64,000 nt of DNA, taken from assembly GCA_964486435.1 (NCBI GenBank), contig CAZAMM010000001.1, forward strand, positions 13,425-77,424, given 5' to 3'. This document shows positions 42,630 through 52,871 of this stretch, one piece after another. The stretch's first letter is position 1. Each line of letters opens with the position of its first letter. Origin of the DNA: Methanomethylovorans sp964486435 (GTDB lineage: Archaea > Halobacteriota > Methanosarcinia > Methanosarcinales > Methanosarcinaceae). Under the pieces are notes generated by a model. That model worked only from the letters and a program-made list of their open reading frames with translations, searched no databases and had not been told where the DNA came from. Made by a program: the position numbers and the translations under genes.

Positions 42630-42701
42630 ATTTAAAAAAAATAGATTTTTTATTTTTCAGGCGTGCAAAAGTAATATTATGTGTGCACAGGTTGTGCATA
42701 C

Positions 42702-43133
42702 TCATTTTCCTATATCCTCATACCACAGGTCCGGTCTGTCCCTGATGAATCTCTCCATCATTTCTATGCATTCATAGATGCGCAGATCTGTCACCTCCAC
42801 ACCATGTTCCCTCATGAATTCCGCACCACCTGGGAAATTCTTCGACTCTGCCACTATAACTTTTTTTATACCGAACTGCACGACAGCACCTGCACACAGA
42901 TAACATGGCATCAATGTTGAGTAAAGGAGAGTATCACTATAGCTACCAAGGCGTCCAGCATTGCGGATACAAACGATCTCAGCATGTGCCAGTGGGTCGT
43001 TTTCCTGTACTCTCATGTTATGGCCCCGGCCAACTATCTGCCCGTTCCTTACAAGTACGGATCCGATGGGGATACCTCCCTCTGCAAGCCCTTTCTTTGC
43101 CTCCTCGATGGCACACTGCATAAAACTGTCCAT
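42702..43133 (-). CDS. Cytosine deaminase-like zinc deaminase
   Basis: 143 aa. DPLAHAEIVCIRNAGRLGSY (HAE motif) and STLMPCYLCAGAVVQFGIKK (PCxxC) bind the catalytic zinc. ESKNFPGGAEFMREHGVEV resembles yeast cytosine deaminase more than tRNA deaminases. It would make uracil from cytosine or act on a related amide. Convergent with the acetolactate decarboxylase gene. Confidence 0.85.
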   Translation of the reverse strand: MDSFMQCAIEEAKKGLAEGGIPIGSVLVRNGQIVGRGHNMRVQENDPLAHAEIVCIRNAGRLGSYSDTLLYSTLMPCYLCAGAVVQFGIKKVIVAESKNFPGGAEFMREHGVEVTDLRIYECIEMMERFIRDRPDLWYEDIGK

Positions 43134-43155
43134 GATCTTTGTCTCCTAAGTTAAT

Positions 43156-43341
43156 TTATGACCAATAAGGTTCAATGGCGAATTTTGAACTTTTATGATA
43201 TTCACCCTGTGCTTTTCCATCAACAATAGTCCTTATTCTATTTAGTTTGAAGCAATGGGGACATCTGCAGATGAATTTAAGACTGGTGATAACTCCAAAG
43301 AACTCTTTTTGACAATTAAAGCAACATACGATTATATTCAT
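43156..43341 (-). CDS. Small zinc-ribbon-like protein
   Basis: 61 aa from the ATG at 43341, with GGGGG 8 nt ahead. IIVCCFNCQKEF then FICRCPHCFKLNR gives two CxxC pairs 14 residues apart, a zinc ribbon. The rest is basic. It could bind nucleic acid. Adjacent to the deaminase on the same strand. Confidence 0.65.
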   Translation of the reverse strand: MNIIVCCFNCQKEFFGVITSLKFICRCPHCFKLNRIRTIVDGKAQGEYHKSSKFAIEPYWS

Positions 43342-43506
43342 TTTCAACCCCCAGGAATATAGGCTGTGTAAGTATTTAATGGTATTATTGTTATGAGCTA
43401 GTAACTAAAAGTTACCTGATGTGAAGATGGCACAGTTGAAGAAACAATAAATCATGCAAGGATTTAAAGTGTGAGCGAGATAACTCGCTTCACTTCTTTT
43501 CAGTCA

Positions 43507-45138
43507 TCATTTCTGGAACATAGGCACGCTTAAGAAAAGAGATGATAAAAATCCTATTGTTCCTAAGATCATTGTATTCGTTTCCCCTAAGATTAGCAGG
43601 TATGTCGAAACCAAAGCTATCACTACCAGGAACAGGTTCTTGGTCAATCTGTCAAGCAGCCGGTATCTTTTCATCTTGTATGTGCTTTCCTGAAGTTTTT
43701 CGAATCTGTATCCACGGATGGTCTCAATAACATCATTGACACCAGCAGGGAAGTTCCTGAAGATCTCCAGATATCTGTCTCCTTCAAGCTGAACTGCTTC
43801 AAAAGCTTTTTTAGGAGCGTATCGGTCCCTTATAGCCTTTGAGATAACGGGTTTTGCTCCATCCAGCAGATTAAATTGCGGATCAAGGTCAAGACAAACA
43901 GATTCTATAAGCAGCAAGGCTTTTTCCAGGGTTGAGAATTCACTTGGCAAGGACATGTTATATTTCAGAGCGATCTTCGCATAATTATCGCTTTGCCTTT
44001 CTCCAAGCCCATATTTCTGGTCAGCTATCAGATCGTCCATGTCCCTTCTGAACCTGCCGATATCAACTTCCTCTTTACGTAGCTTCCCTATCTTCAGAAA
44101 AGCATCCGTAGCGATCTCCACATTTTCCGCATACACTCCGTAGAACAGATTTAGCATATCACGCTTAAGCTCGCTGTCCAGCTTACCCACCGCACCAAAA
44201 TCGATGAAAGCTATTTTTCCGTCTTTTACGAGAATATTTCCGCCATGTGGATCGGCATGATAGAACCCATCGATGTATACCTGCTTCAGATAACTGCCAG
44301 CAATGAGCTTAGCATAGTGTGTTCTGGTACTCTGGTCCACATCATTCAGGTCTTTGACCTGCACACCCTCTACAAAATCCATTACAAGGATACTTTCCCG
44401 GCTGTAATCGGTATATACCCTGGGAATCAAAACATCCTCCTCATCTTTGCAATTGTCATAGAACCGGATCATATTCCTGGCCTCTATCCGATAGTCCAGT
44501 TCACTGGTAAGCACTTCCCTGAATTCCCTCAGGAACGCATCCACATCGAAATTATTTCCAAGGCCAGCGATCTTTACTACAAGTGGCTTCATATCATCAA
44601 TGATAGCAAGGTCAAGATTTATGATGTCAATGAGTCCGGGACGGGATATTTTCACAGCTACTTCCTTCCCGTTCAATACTCCTTTGTATACCTGTCCAAT
44701 AGAGGCGCTTGCAATAGGTTTAGTATCAAATTCCTCAAAAATCTCAAGTATATCCTGGACCCCATAATTAATATCCGTATGTTCGCCCTTGTCGCTAAAA
44801 GCATTGCACTCACAACCAGTTTCAAAAGAAGGTCTCATCCGGCTGAAATCCAGTGGCTTGACTTTATCCTGCAATTTTTGCAGTTCAATTACATATGTCC
44901 TGGGAACAACATCTGGCCTCCTGCTAAGCATCTGTCCAAGCTTTATGAAACTGGGGCCGAGCTCTTCAAATGCATCACGGAGCTTTGCAGCACCTCCACG
45001 GTTTTCCATATCAAGACTACAAGTGCATTTACTATTGGATATGTAATTCTGTTTTATATCTTTGTAAAGCAGGAAAAACAGGTTGTATTTGATGAAAACA
45101 CGAATAATTGTGATATATCTGCGAGTTTTTTTGAACAT
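43507..45138 (-). CDS. UbiB/ABC1 (AarF) family atypical kinase
   Basis: 543 aa. KxGQ motif FIKLGQMLSRRPD, Ala-rich loop ASASIGQVYKG, VAVKISRPG, YHADPHGGNILV and IAFIDFGAVGKL are the family signatures. Two C-terminal membrane spans (LFLVVIALVSTYLLIL and the final hydrophobic stretch) anchor it. UbiB proteins handle isoprenoid lipid quinones or their transport; in methanogens methanophenazine biosynthesis is a plausible link. Divergent from the sugar dehydrogenase-like gene. Confidence 0.9.
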   Translation of the reverse strand: MFKKTRRYITIIRVFIKYNLFFLLYKDIKQNYISNSKCTCSLDMENRGGAAKLRDAFEELGPSFIKLGQMLSRRPDVVPRTYVIELQKLQDKVKPLDFSRMRPSFETGCECNAFSDKGEHTDINYGVQDILEIFEEFDTKPIASASIGQVYKGVLNGKEVAVKISRPGLIDIINLDLAIIDDMKPLVVKIAGLGNNFDVDAFLREFREVLTSELDYRIEARNMIRFYDNCKDEEDVLIPRVYTDYSRESILVMDFVEGVQVKDLNDVDQSTRTHYAKLIAGSYLKQVYIDGFYHADPHGGNILVKDGKIAFIDFGAVGKLDSELKRDMLNLFYGVYAENVEIATDAFLKIGKLRKEEVDIGRFRRDMDDLIADQKYGLGERQSDNYAKIALKYNMSLPSEFSTLEKALLLIESVCLDLDPQFNLLDGAKPVISKAIRDRYAPKKAFEAVQLEGDRYLEIFRNFPAGVNDVIETIRGYRFEKLQESTYKMKRYRLLDRLTKNLFLVVIALVSTYLLILGETNTMILGTIGFLSSLFLSVPMFQK

Positions 45139-45308
45139 TCGATCATAATCATGTTTTTTAGTAAATATATGTTCTCCATCTTCTCAAGCATCACCTTGGG
45201 CAAACTTTTTATTGTGCTGCGCAAACCAATATCTGTGCATAGCCATAATGTTGAGTGCATTGTGTACTGAGTTCATCGGAAGTACTGTGGTAAGGATAGG
45301 TGCTGTCT

Positions 45309-46466
45309 ATGAAGTGGAGATATCTGGGAGTTATTGGTCTTATTGCGTTTATTGTACTATGGGCAGGTTACACTCAACTGGGACTGCGTCCATCTGTGAG
45401 CGATGGAGATCCTGCTAATATAAAGCTGCCACCCGGTTTTGAGATGGAAGTGTTTGCAGATGGTCTCGGCGATAGTTTAATATCTTATCCGGGCCCTGCT
45501 CCCGGTCCTCGCATGATGTTGATGAAAGATGGTATGGTTATGGTGTCCATCCCAAACAAGGGTCTGATAGCAGTGCTTCCTGATCTGAATAAAGATCATA
45601 AGGCCGATAGCGTGGGAGTGTTCATAGATGGCTTGAACCGGCCTCATGGTCTGGACTATTACGATGGCTGGTTCTATATAGCTGAAGAGGACAGGGTCAT
45701 CAGGGTGAAAGATGCTGATAATAACTTTGTTGCAGAAAAGGAAACCATTGAAGTACTGATAGATGATATCCCCACTGGAGGACATTCTACAAGAACGGTA
45801 AAGGTCCACAATGGGAGCCTGTACATGAGCGTGGGTTCGTCATGTAATGTGTGTTACGAGATGGATGCCAGAAGAGCAGCCATAACACGCTGTGATCTGA
45901 ACGGTAACAATTGTACTGTGTTCGCCTCAGGCCTGAGGAATGCCGTTGGCATGACTTTTCATCCTGTCACAGGCCAGTTGTATGCTACAGAGAATGGCAG
46001 GGACTGGCTGGGTGATGACCTTCCGCCGGATGAGATCAATCTGGTGGAAGAAGGTAAAGATTATGGCTGGCCTGTATGTTATGGTAAGAACATACATGAC
46101 ATAGATTTCGATAAGAACACATATATCCGGGATCCTTGTGCGCATTCTGTATCCAGCCTGATAGACCTTCAGGCTCATTCAGCTCCACTGGGACTTAATT
46201 TCTATTATGGCACTTCGTTCCCTTCAGAATATTTTGGTAACATGTTCGTATGTTTCCATGGTTCATGGAACAGGCAGGAAGCTACAGGATATAAGATCAT
46301 ACGTATAAACATGACCGATCTGACAGTTCATGATTTTGCCACCGGCTGGTTCCAGAATGGTAATGTACTTGGCAGGCCTGTGGATGTGATAGTCAGTGAG
46401 GATGGTTCGCTGTTTGTAAGTGATGATAATGATGGCCGGATATACAGGATATACTATGCTGGTTGA
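45309..46466 (+). CDS. PQQ-dependent sugar dehydrogenase-like beta-propeller
   Basis: 385 aa from the ATG at 45309; GTG 45300 is in frame. An N-terminal membrane segment (LGVIGLIAFIVLWAGY) anchors or exports it. LNRPHGLDYYDGWFYIAEED, GGHSTRTVKVH, FASGLRNAVGMTFHP, NGRDWLGDDLPPDEINLV and YGWPVCYG are blade and active-site motifs of soluble glucose/sorbosone dehydrogenases. Whether PQQ is available here is unknown; archaeal homologues may use it for sugar oxidation or serve another role. Confidence 0.85.
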   Translation: MKWRYLGVIGLIAFIVLWAGYTQLGLRPSVSDGDPANIKLPPGFEMEVFADGLGDSLISYPGPAPGPRMMLMKDGMVMVSIPNKGLIAVLPDLNKDHKADSVGVFIDGLNRPHGLDYYDGWFYIAEEDRVIRVKDADNNFVAEKETIEVLIDDIPTGGHSTRTVKVHNGSLYMSVGSSCNVCYEMDARRAAITRCDLNGNNCTVFASGLRNAVGMTFHPVTGQLYATENGRDWLGDDLPPDEINLVEEGKDYGWPVCYGKNIHDIDFDKNTYIRDPCAHSVSSLIDLQAHSAPLGLNFYYGTSFPSEYFGNMFVCFHGSWNRQEATGYKIIRINMTDLTVHDFATGWFQNGNVLGRPVDVIVSEDGSLFVSDDNDGRIYRIYYAG

Positions 46467-46562
46467 TCATCATGTTTTATCTGACACAGGATTCAACATA
46501 TTTATCATTCAATAAAGAGAACTGGTGTAAAGGAAGATAGTAGATAAAGACGGTAGAGAAAG

Positions 46563-49277
46563 ATGGCAGATACTGATATAATTAGGCATTTGCGACCCGC
46601 AGATCATATAGCTATGCTCTATACTACTACCTTTGAGCTGATCGACACAGTGACAAACTATGTGCAAGCCGGTATAGACCATGGTGAAAGCTGTGTCATT
46701 TACATGCCCTCAAAGCTGGCAGAAGAAGCCATTGATGCATTTACGGAGGCTGGCATGGATGTATCTGATCTTATGGTGAAGGGTCAGCTCCAGCTAATAC
46801 CTTTCGGTATCTTACCATCTGCTTCACAAACAGTTGACTTCCTGAGACCAGATAAATTAAAAAAAGCCAGTGATAAAGCAAAAAGTGCCGGATATCCGGG
46901 ACTTCGGGTGATGTCGTGTTTTGTCGAAATAGCTAAGGAAGAGTGGTCATTTTTCCTCTCTCACGAAAAGGATGTTCAGCAGGTGATCAAAAAGAGCGAT
47001 GCCGTTATGATAAGTGCTTTTCCACTGGATTCTCTTTCCGGTTCCCAGACGCTGGATGTGCTGGAAATGTATGATAAAGTGATGATAAGAAAACAAGGCA
47101 AATGGTCATTCATAAGCACACATCAGGGTCAAGTTCAGACAGATGCCCAGTGCTCTGAAAAACTTGATCTTTACAGGAGCATCCTTGACAGGATATGGAC
47201 AGGTTTGTGGGTTATGGACAGGGATGACAAGGTCATCTTCTTTAATCCGGGCATGGAAGTAATTTCGGGGATTTCCAGAAAACAGGTACTTGGCAATGAT
47301 CTGTTTGATTTCGTAAAGGATATGGCTATAGATGCAGGTGAAAAGTTCCTTAATATCTTCCATAAAGCAAAGGACACCAGGAAAGCCTTATCGTATGATC
47401 TTTTGCCATTTGTGAATCCAGAGGAAGGACTGCTGTATCAAAGCGGTGTCATGTATCCTCTTTTTGATAGCTCTGGTGAATATGAAGGTATGGCGGGAAC
47501 GGTAGAAGATATCACTGAAAGGAAAAGGGCAGAAGAGGCATTGCTTGCAGCTGAGGAGAAGTATCACCTGATATTTGAGAACTCTCCTATTGGCATATTT
47601 CATTTCGATGATAAGGGAACTATCACTCACTGCAATGACATGTTCCTGAAGATTGTGGGTACTACGAGGGATAAGCTCATAGGTTTCAACATGGTCAATT
47701 CTATCGAAGATGAAAAGATGGCTGAGGCTGTGCAGGCAGTGCTCTCGAGGCAACTGGGACACTATGAAGGAGAATACAGATCAGTTATAAGCAGTAAGCT
47801 AACATCTATAAAGGCTGATTTCAGTCCCAATATATCTCCTGATGGCAGGCTTCTTGGAGGCATAGGGATATTTGAGGACATCACGGAAAGGAAAAAAGCT
47901 GAAGAGGCTTTGAAGCTCGATGAGTTAAGATTGCAGGCTCTGCTGGAGTTGAGTCAGATGGTCAATACTTCCCTTAAGGAAATAGCCGACTTCGCTCAGG
48001 AAGAAGCAGTGAGACTCACTCAGAGCAAACTGGGATATATTGCATTCCTTAATCAAAGTCTGGAAGTTCCGGGCCTGGGGTCTACATATCCTACACAGAG
48101 CAGGTTAGGTTATATGGAGTTCCTTAACGACAAGCAGACGTTGTTATCCATGTATACCTGGTCAAAAAGCTCTTGGTCAAAGAACACTATGCAAGAATGT
48201 AATATTGGAGATATGAAACTCGATTATTCTTTAGCGCATATAGGACTATGGGGGGAAGCTATCAGACAACGCAAATCCATCATTACTAATGATTATGCTG
48301 CACCAAATACATTGAAGAAAGGCTATCCTAAGGGTCATGTTGAGATCAAGCGGCATATGAGCATTCCGGTATTTGAGGATGACAGAATAGTGGCAGTGGC
48401 AGGTGTGGCTAATAAGGTTGAGGATTACGACGAATCCGATGTACGACAGCTTACACTGCTTATGGCAGGTATGTGGCGGCAGGTCCAGCGCAAGAGGGCA
48501 GAGGATAGCCTCAAAAAGTATGCTGAGGATCTGGCTAAGGCAAACGAGGAGCTTTCAAAGGCAAATGAGGAACTGAAATCCCTGGACCGCATGAAGGATG
48601 AGTTTTTGTCCAATGTAAGCCATGAGTTCAAGACACCTCTTACATCCATCAGGGGGTATAGCCAGCTTGTACTTGATGGGACGCTGGGTGATATCAACGG
48701 CCAGCAAAAAAAAGCTATGGATACTGTCATACGCAATTCGGACAGGCTCAGGCGTCTTGTGGATTCACTGCTTTACCTTAGCAGAGCGCAGGTAGGAAAA
48801 ATGAGCTACTATTTTGAAAAGCTTCAGCTTGCGGATATTATAAATAATTGTATCAATGATCTGCTTCTTCAGGCAAAAAACAAAGGTATTGTCCTTCGAG
48901 CAGAGATGGAAGATATCCCACCGGTCAGAGCAGATAAGGATAAACTTACAGATGTGCTGACAAATCTCATTGATAATGCTCTTAAGTTCACTTCCGAGGG
49001 AGGGCAGGTCATTGTGTCTGCAAGAACAGTTTCCAATGGGATCCATATAGAGGTCAAGGATACAGGTATAGGCATACCTGCGGATCATATCCCGCATCTT
49101 TTCCAGAGATTCTATCAGGTCGATTCTTCGATGAGCAGAAGATATGGAGGCACAGGACTGGGATTGTACATATCCAGGACCATAGTGGAAGCACATGGAG
49201 GAAAGATCTGGATAGAGAGCAAAGAAGGCATGGGGACCACAGTGCACATGGAATTTCCCAAATGGCAGGAAGAATAA
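46563..49277 (+). CDS. MEDS-PAS-PAS-GAF hybrid sensor histidine kinase
   Basis: 904 aa. Residues 5-190 form a MEDS domain (HLRPADHIAMLYTTTFELID), named from methanogens and DcmR. Two PAS units (about 205-320 and 330-445) and a GAF region (about 455-645) follow, then a coiled coil. The kinase has the H-box FLSNVSHEFKTPLTSIRGYS (His about 690), N-box LTNLIDNALKFTSEGG, DTGIGIP and GGTGLGLYISRTI. No receiver is fused and no response regulator is nearby. It may sense a C1 or corrinoid-related signal. Confidence 0.9.
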   Translation: MADTDIIRHLRPADHIAMLYTTTFELIDTVTNYVQAGIDHGESCVIYMPSKLAEEAIDAFTEAGMDVSDLMVKGQLQLIPFGILPSASQTVDFLRPDKLKKASDKAKSAGYPGLRVMSCFVEIAKEEWSFFLSHEKDVQQVIKKSDAVMISAFPLDSLSGSQTLDVLEMYDKVMIRKQGKWSFISTHQGQVQTDAQCSEKLDLYRSILDRIWTGLWVMDRDDKVIFFNPGMEVISGISRKQVLGNDLFDFVKDMAIDAGEKFLNIFHKAKDTRKALSYDLLPFVNPEEGLLYQSGVMYPLFDSSGEYEGMAGTVEDITERKRAEEALLAAEEKYHLIFENSPIGIFHFDDKGTITHCNDMFLKIVGTTRDKLIGFNMVNSIEDEKMAEAVQAVLSRQLGHYEGEYRSVISSKLTSIKADFSPNISPDGRLLGGIGIFEDITERKKAEEALKLDELRLQALLELSQMVNTSLKEIADFAQEEAVRLTQSKLGYIAFLNQSLEVPGLGSTYPTQSRLGYMEFLNDKQTLLSMYTWSKSSWSKNTMQECNIGDMKLDYSLAHIGLWGEAIRQRKSIITNDYAAPNTLKKGYPKGHVEIKRHMSIPVFEDDRIVAVAGVANKVEDYDESDVRQLTLLMAGMWRQVQRKRAEDSLKKYAEDLAKANEELSKANEELKSLDRMKDEFLSNVSHEFKTPLTSIRGYSQLVLDGTLGDINGQQKKAMDTVIRNSDRLRRLVDSLLYLSRAQVGKMSYYFEKLQLADIINNCINDLLLQAKNKGIVLRAEMEDIPPVRADKDKLTDVLTNLIDNALKFTSEGGQVIVSARTVSNGIHIEVKDTGIGIPADHIPHLFQRFYQVDSSMSRRYGGTGLGLYISRTIVEAHGGKIWIESKEGMGTTVHMEFPKWQEE

Positions 49278-49325
49278 AGTGCTCTATACTGCTTTATACT
49301 GTAAAACAAGTGAAAAGGTGTTATA

Positions 49326-50369
49326 ATGAAAGTGATAATCATTGGTGGATTTCTGGGAAGCGGGAAAACTACAACATTGCTCAGCCTTGGAAGGCACATG
49401 GTGGAAAAAGGCCACAGGGTTGCTATAATAGTGAACGAGATCGGAGAAGTGGGTGTGGATGGAGAAACGTTGTCAGGTTCCGGGCTCATTGCAAAGGAAC
49501 TTACAAGCGGATGTATCTGCTGTACACTTAGGATCAGCATGGAGTACACATTGCAGACCCTGGAAGAGGAATATGCTCCGGATGTCCTGATCATCGAGCC
49601 CACTGGAATTGCCCTACCCTTGCAGATAAAGGAACATGTGGCTTTGATGGAGTTGTCTGACCTTTCGTTTGCTCCGGTAGTCACTATCGTGGATGCCAGC
49701 AGGTTCAATGTGGAACTGTCCCAGGTACCAAAGTTCATAGCGACACAGATAAAAGAAGCTGAGATATTGTGTGTGAACAAGATCGATCTTGTGGACAGTG
49801 AAACTCTGACCAGCGTAACTGGGAGGCTAATGGATCTCAATCCGGATGCTCTTTTCGTGGAGTTCTCTGCCAGACAGGCAGATGCACAGTTCATGAAGTT
49901 CATCGACCTGCTGGCAGGAGAGGGCACTGCCCGTCAGACAGGTGAGAACAGAAATTCCATTGAACTTTCTCAGGTATCGAGTTATTCGGGAAAATATTCC
50001 GTTGACACCCAGGATCTGGACAGGGAAGATGTGGCAGCTATGATCCTTACAATACTGGAAGAAGTAAAGGAAAAGATAGAGTTGCTCAATCCTTCATTTA
50101 TAGGTCATGTGAAGATCTCCCTGAGTTTGGGGAAAGATCTGGTCAAAGGCAGTCTGACATCTTCCCAAGGGCATCCTTTGGTAGAACTACTTGAAAGTTC
50201 AGGGCAGGAATCCAACCATTTAAAGTTCCTGTCAGCTGTTACGCAGCTAAGTAAACCAGAACTTGTACATATCATTGATTCTGCCATCCATAGCAACCTG
50301 GAGAGAAAACATGTGGTATATGAGGCAACAGATCCTGTAACAGGTCTTATCAATCTGAAAGGAAAGTAA
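49326..50369 (+). CDS. CobW/COG0523-family GTPase
   Basis: 347 aa. GGFLGSGKTTTLLSL (Walker A), VNEIGEVGVDG, SGCICCTLR (CxCC metal site), LIIEPTGIA and CVNKID (NKxD) are complete. The C-terminal half lacks the usual CobW domain and is mostly helical. These GTPases deliver metals such as cobalt, zinc or nickel to apo-enzymes; in methylotrophic methanogens corrinoid assembly is plausible. It starts 49 nt after the kinase gene, possibly in one operon. Confidence 0.85.
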   Translation: MKVIIIGGFLGSGKTTTLLSLGRHMVEKGHRVAIIVNEIGEVGVDGETLSGSGLIAKELTSGCICCTLRISMEYTLQTLEEEYAPDVLIIEPTGIALPLQIKEHVALMELSDLSFAPVVTIVDASRFNVELSQVPKFIATQIKEAEILCVNKIDLVDSETLTSVTGRLMDLNPDALFVEFSARQADAQFMKFIDLLAGEGTARQTGENRNSIELSQVSSYSGKYSVDTQDLDREDVAAMILTILEEVKEKIELLNPSFIGHVKISLSLGKDLVKGSLTSSQGHPLVELLESSGQESNHLKFLSAVTQLSKPELVHIIDSAIHSNLERKHVVYEATDPVTGLINLKGK

Positions 50370-50515
50370 CTGATTTTCCATTATTCATCTTTTAATTCTT
50401 TTTTTCTTCGATTCGCTGCAAGTATTTTTCCGCTAAACAAAACCGGAAAGCATTATAAATATGAAGGAGCTATGATATATCATATAAGTAAAAGTTGATT
50501 TTTTACTCAGAAGGG

Positions 50516-50953
50516 ATGGTATCTTTGGGTGTAAAGCTAGGTGATATAGTTGCAGTAGAGTATATTGGTACTATTGATAACGGTGAAATTTTCGACAGCT
50601 CCGAAAGTCAGGGTGGTTCTCTGGAATTCACAGTTGGCGGGGGTCAGGTTTTACAGGGTTTTGAGGAGGCTGTTGTGGGTATGGAGATCGGTGACAAAAA
50701 GACCATAAGACTTGAACCTTCCGAAGGCTATGGAGAATATAGCAAAAATCTGGTAGAAACTATTCCCAGAGATTCCATTCCCAATAATGAGAGACTGACC
50801 GAGGAAACCATGCTGCTGGTAAGCCTGCCGGATGGGGCCAAGATGCCGGCCTCTATAACCGCTATCACTGGGGATACTGTGACGCTGGATATGAACCACC
50901 CATTGGCGGGTGAAGTGCTCCATTTTGAAATAACGCTTGTGGGGATCAACTGA
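50516..50953 (+). CDS. FKBP-type peptidyl-prolyl isomerase (SlyD-like)
   Basis: 145 aa from the ATG at 50516; TTG 50525 has the better-spaced GAAGGG site. KLGDIVAVEYIGTIDNGEIF, GQVLQGFEEAVVGMEIGDKK and EGYGEYSKNL are FKBP core, with the SlyD-type insert-in-flap after it (ERLTEETMLLVSLP). Folds proteins by proline isomerisation and as a chaperone. No His-rich metal tail. TATA-like box near 50,475. Confidence 0.9.
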   Translation: MVSLGVKLGDIVAVEYIGTIDNGEIFDSSESQGGSLEFTVGGGQVLQGFEEAVVGMEIGDKKTIRLEPSEGYGEYSKNLVETIPRDSIPNNERLTEETMLLVSLPDGAKMPASITAITGDTVTLDMNHPLAGEVLHFEITLVGIN

Positions 50954-51128
50954 TATCTTTTTTTATAATCTCAGCAAGAACGTAGTCTTACTTGCAGCGC
51001 ATTGGTTCTAATATGGGAACATTCCAGAAGATCATGACAGATAATTTTAAGACTTATTAATAATTACTATCAACCGAGTGTATGTTTGCCCGCATTTTTT
51101 CAGGCATTGAAATATAAGGAAGCTTCTC

Positions 51129-52070
51129 ATGTCTAAAAAAACGAATCTTTCTATCGTAATCCCGGTTCATAATGAGGAAGAAAATGTAGTTCTGTTGTAC
51201 AAAGAACTTATGAATATAATTCCTGCATTGGATCGGACATATGAAATTATATTTATAGACGATGGTTCTACTGACAACACTTTTGAAAAACTGAAGGATA
51301 TAAAAGAGGATCATCTCAGAATAATCCTATTCCAGCGGAACTATGGAAAGGCTGCAGCACTTTCTTGTGGTTTTAGAGAAGCTAAGGGAGAATATATCAT
51401 TACTATGGATGGAGATCTACAGGATGATCCTAAAGAAATTCCCAAATTCCTGGTATCTCTTAATGACTACGATATGGTATCCGGTTGGAAGTTCGAACGA
51501 AAAGATGCAATGAGTAAAAAAGCTTTTTCTAAAATATTTAATAAATTGACACAAATATTGACGGGTATAAATATCCATGACTTCAACTGCGGATATAAAG
51601 GATACAGAAGTTATGTTGTGAAAAATATACATGTATATGCAGAATTCCATCGATACATTCCTGTACTTGCACACTGGAAAGGATACACTGTGGGAGAGAT
51701 CAAAGTTGATCATCATGCAAGAAGATATGGCAAATCGAAATATGGAATTGAAAGGTTATTGAAAGGATTTCTCGATCTTATTACCGTTACATTTTTAGGA
51801 ACATACAAAAAAAGACCTCTACACATATTTGGCACTGTGGGTTTCATTCTCGGTCTATCCGGGATAATGATAGGTGCATATTTATTCTCTTTATGGATCA
51901 AAGGTATCAAAATAGGTGACAGGCCCTTGTTAATGCTTGGAATCTTACTTATCGTAACAGGTGTGCAGTTGATCTCTCTTGGTTTGATAGGAGAACTTAT
52001 CACGAACAACAGGAACAATGATGACTATATAATCAAATACGATAGTTTTGAACCAAGAACCGATCTCTGA
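51129..52070 (+). CDS. Polyisoprenyl-phosphate glycosyltransferase (GT2)
   Basis: 313 aa. SIVIPVHNEEENVVLLY, IFIDDGSTDNT, MDGDLQDDP and the GtrB-like stretch FNCGYKGYR place it in the dolichol-phosphate-mannose / GtrB group. Two C-terminal membrane spans (about 240-262 and 272-295) hold it in the membrane. It transfers a sugar from a nucleotide donor to dolichol phosphate, which later membrane enzymes use as donor. First gene of the glycan region. Confidence 0.9.
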   Translation: MSKKTNLSIVIPVHNEEENVVLLYKELMNIIPALDRTYEIIFIDDGSTDNTFEKLKDIKEDHLRIILFQRNYGKAAALSCGFREAKGEYIITMDGDLQDDPKEIPKFLVSLNDYDMVSGWKFERKDAMSKKAFSKIFNKLTQILTGINIHDFNCGYKGYRSYVVKNIHVYAEFHRYIPVLAHWKGYTVGEIKVDHHARRYGKSKYGIERLLKGFLDLITVTFLGTYKKRPLHIFGTVGFILGLSGIMIGAYLFSLWIKGIKIGDRPLLMLGILLIVTGVQLISLGLIGELITNNRNNDDYIIKYDSFEPRTDL

Positions 52071-52133
52071 AAACATGTATTCGTATAATAGTATCAATGA
52101 ATAACCTAAGGGCTGAACAACAGGATGAATGGG

Positions 52134-52871
52134 ATGAATTCAAATATAGCAAGCCATCTTGAAAAGATCCATGAGTCTGGAAAAAGAGATTTCAGATGGG
52201 AAAATTTACGTTTGCTTGTAAAAAAGTATGTGAACGGTCATTCTGTTCTGGATGCCGGTTGCGGTACCGGTCACATGACTTTAAGCCTCCTCAATGAGGG
52301 ATATCAAGTTACAGCCATCGATTGTGTTGAGGATCTAACTTCATTTACACACAAGATCCTTGAACAAAACGATCAAACTGCCAGTATTCATACTATGGAC
52401 CTGATGAATGTAAAATCCCTTGGAAGTGACGTATACGATACGATCATTTGTCTTGACGTCCTTGAACATATAGACGATGACCAGACAGCTTTAAATAATT
52501 TAGTATATACGTTAAAAGAAGAAGCTATTCTCATAGTCTCTGTTCCAGCTTTTAGTTTCTTGTATGGTATTCGTGATAAGGAAATAGGGCATTACAGAAG
52601 ATATAACAGGGCTGATCTGGTAAAACTGATCGAAAGTTCCGGATTAACGGTCATGAAAGTAAGGTACTGGAATTTTCTGGGATTTTTGCCTGTAATCATC
52701 TCTGAAAAACTGCTGAAAAAACAAATAAATGAAGATTTCAGATATAGAAATAAGTCTCCTTTTTATTATGGTTTCTTAAACAAGTGGTTCTCAACAGTTG
52801 AAAACAATATTGGCTTCCCAGTTGGTCTGTCATTGATAGCCGTATGCAAAAAACCATCCTATAATAAATGA
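52134..52871 (+). CDS. SAM-dependent class I methyltransferase
   Basis: 245 aa from the ATG at 52134 (ATG 52125 in frame). VLDAGCGTGHMTLSLL is the SAM loop; TIICLDVLEHIDDD the catalytic-face motif. The C-terminal part with aromatic residues (FRYRNKSPFYYGFLNKWF) resembles small-lipid or glycan methyltransferases. It ends 13 nt inside the convergent flippase-like gene and follows the GT2 gene closely, so it probably works in glycolipid modification. Confidence 0.8.
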   Translation: MNSNIASHLEKIHESGKRDFRWENLRLLVKKYVNGHSVLDAGCGTGHMTLSLLNEGYQVTAIDCVEDLTSFTHKILEQNDQTASIHTMDLMNVKSLGSDVYDTIICLDVLEHIDDDQTALNNLVYTLKEEAILIVSVPAFSFLYGIRDKEIGHYRRYNRADLVKLIESSGLTVMKVRYWNFLGFLPVIISEKLLKKQINEDFRYRNKSPFYYGFLNKWFSTVENNIGFPVGLSLIAVCKKPSYNK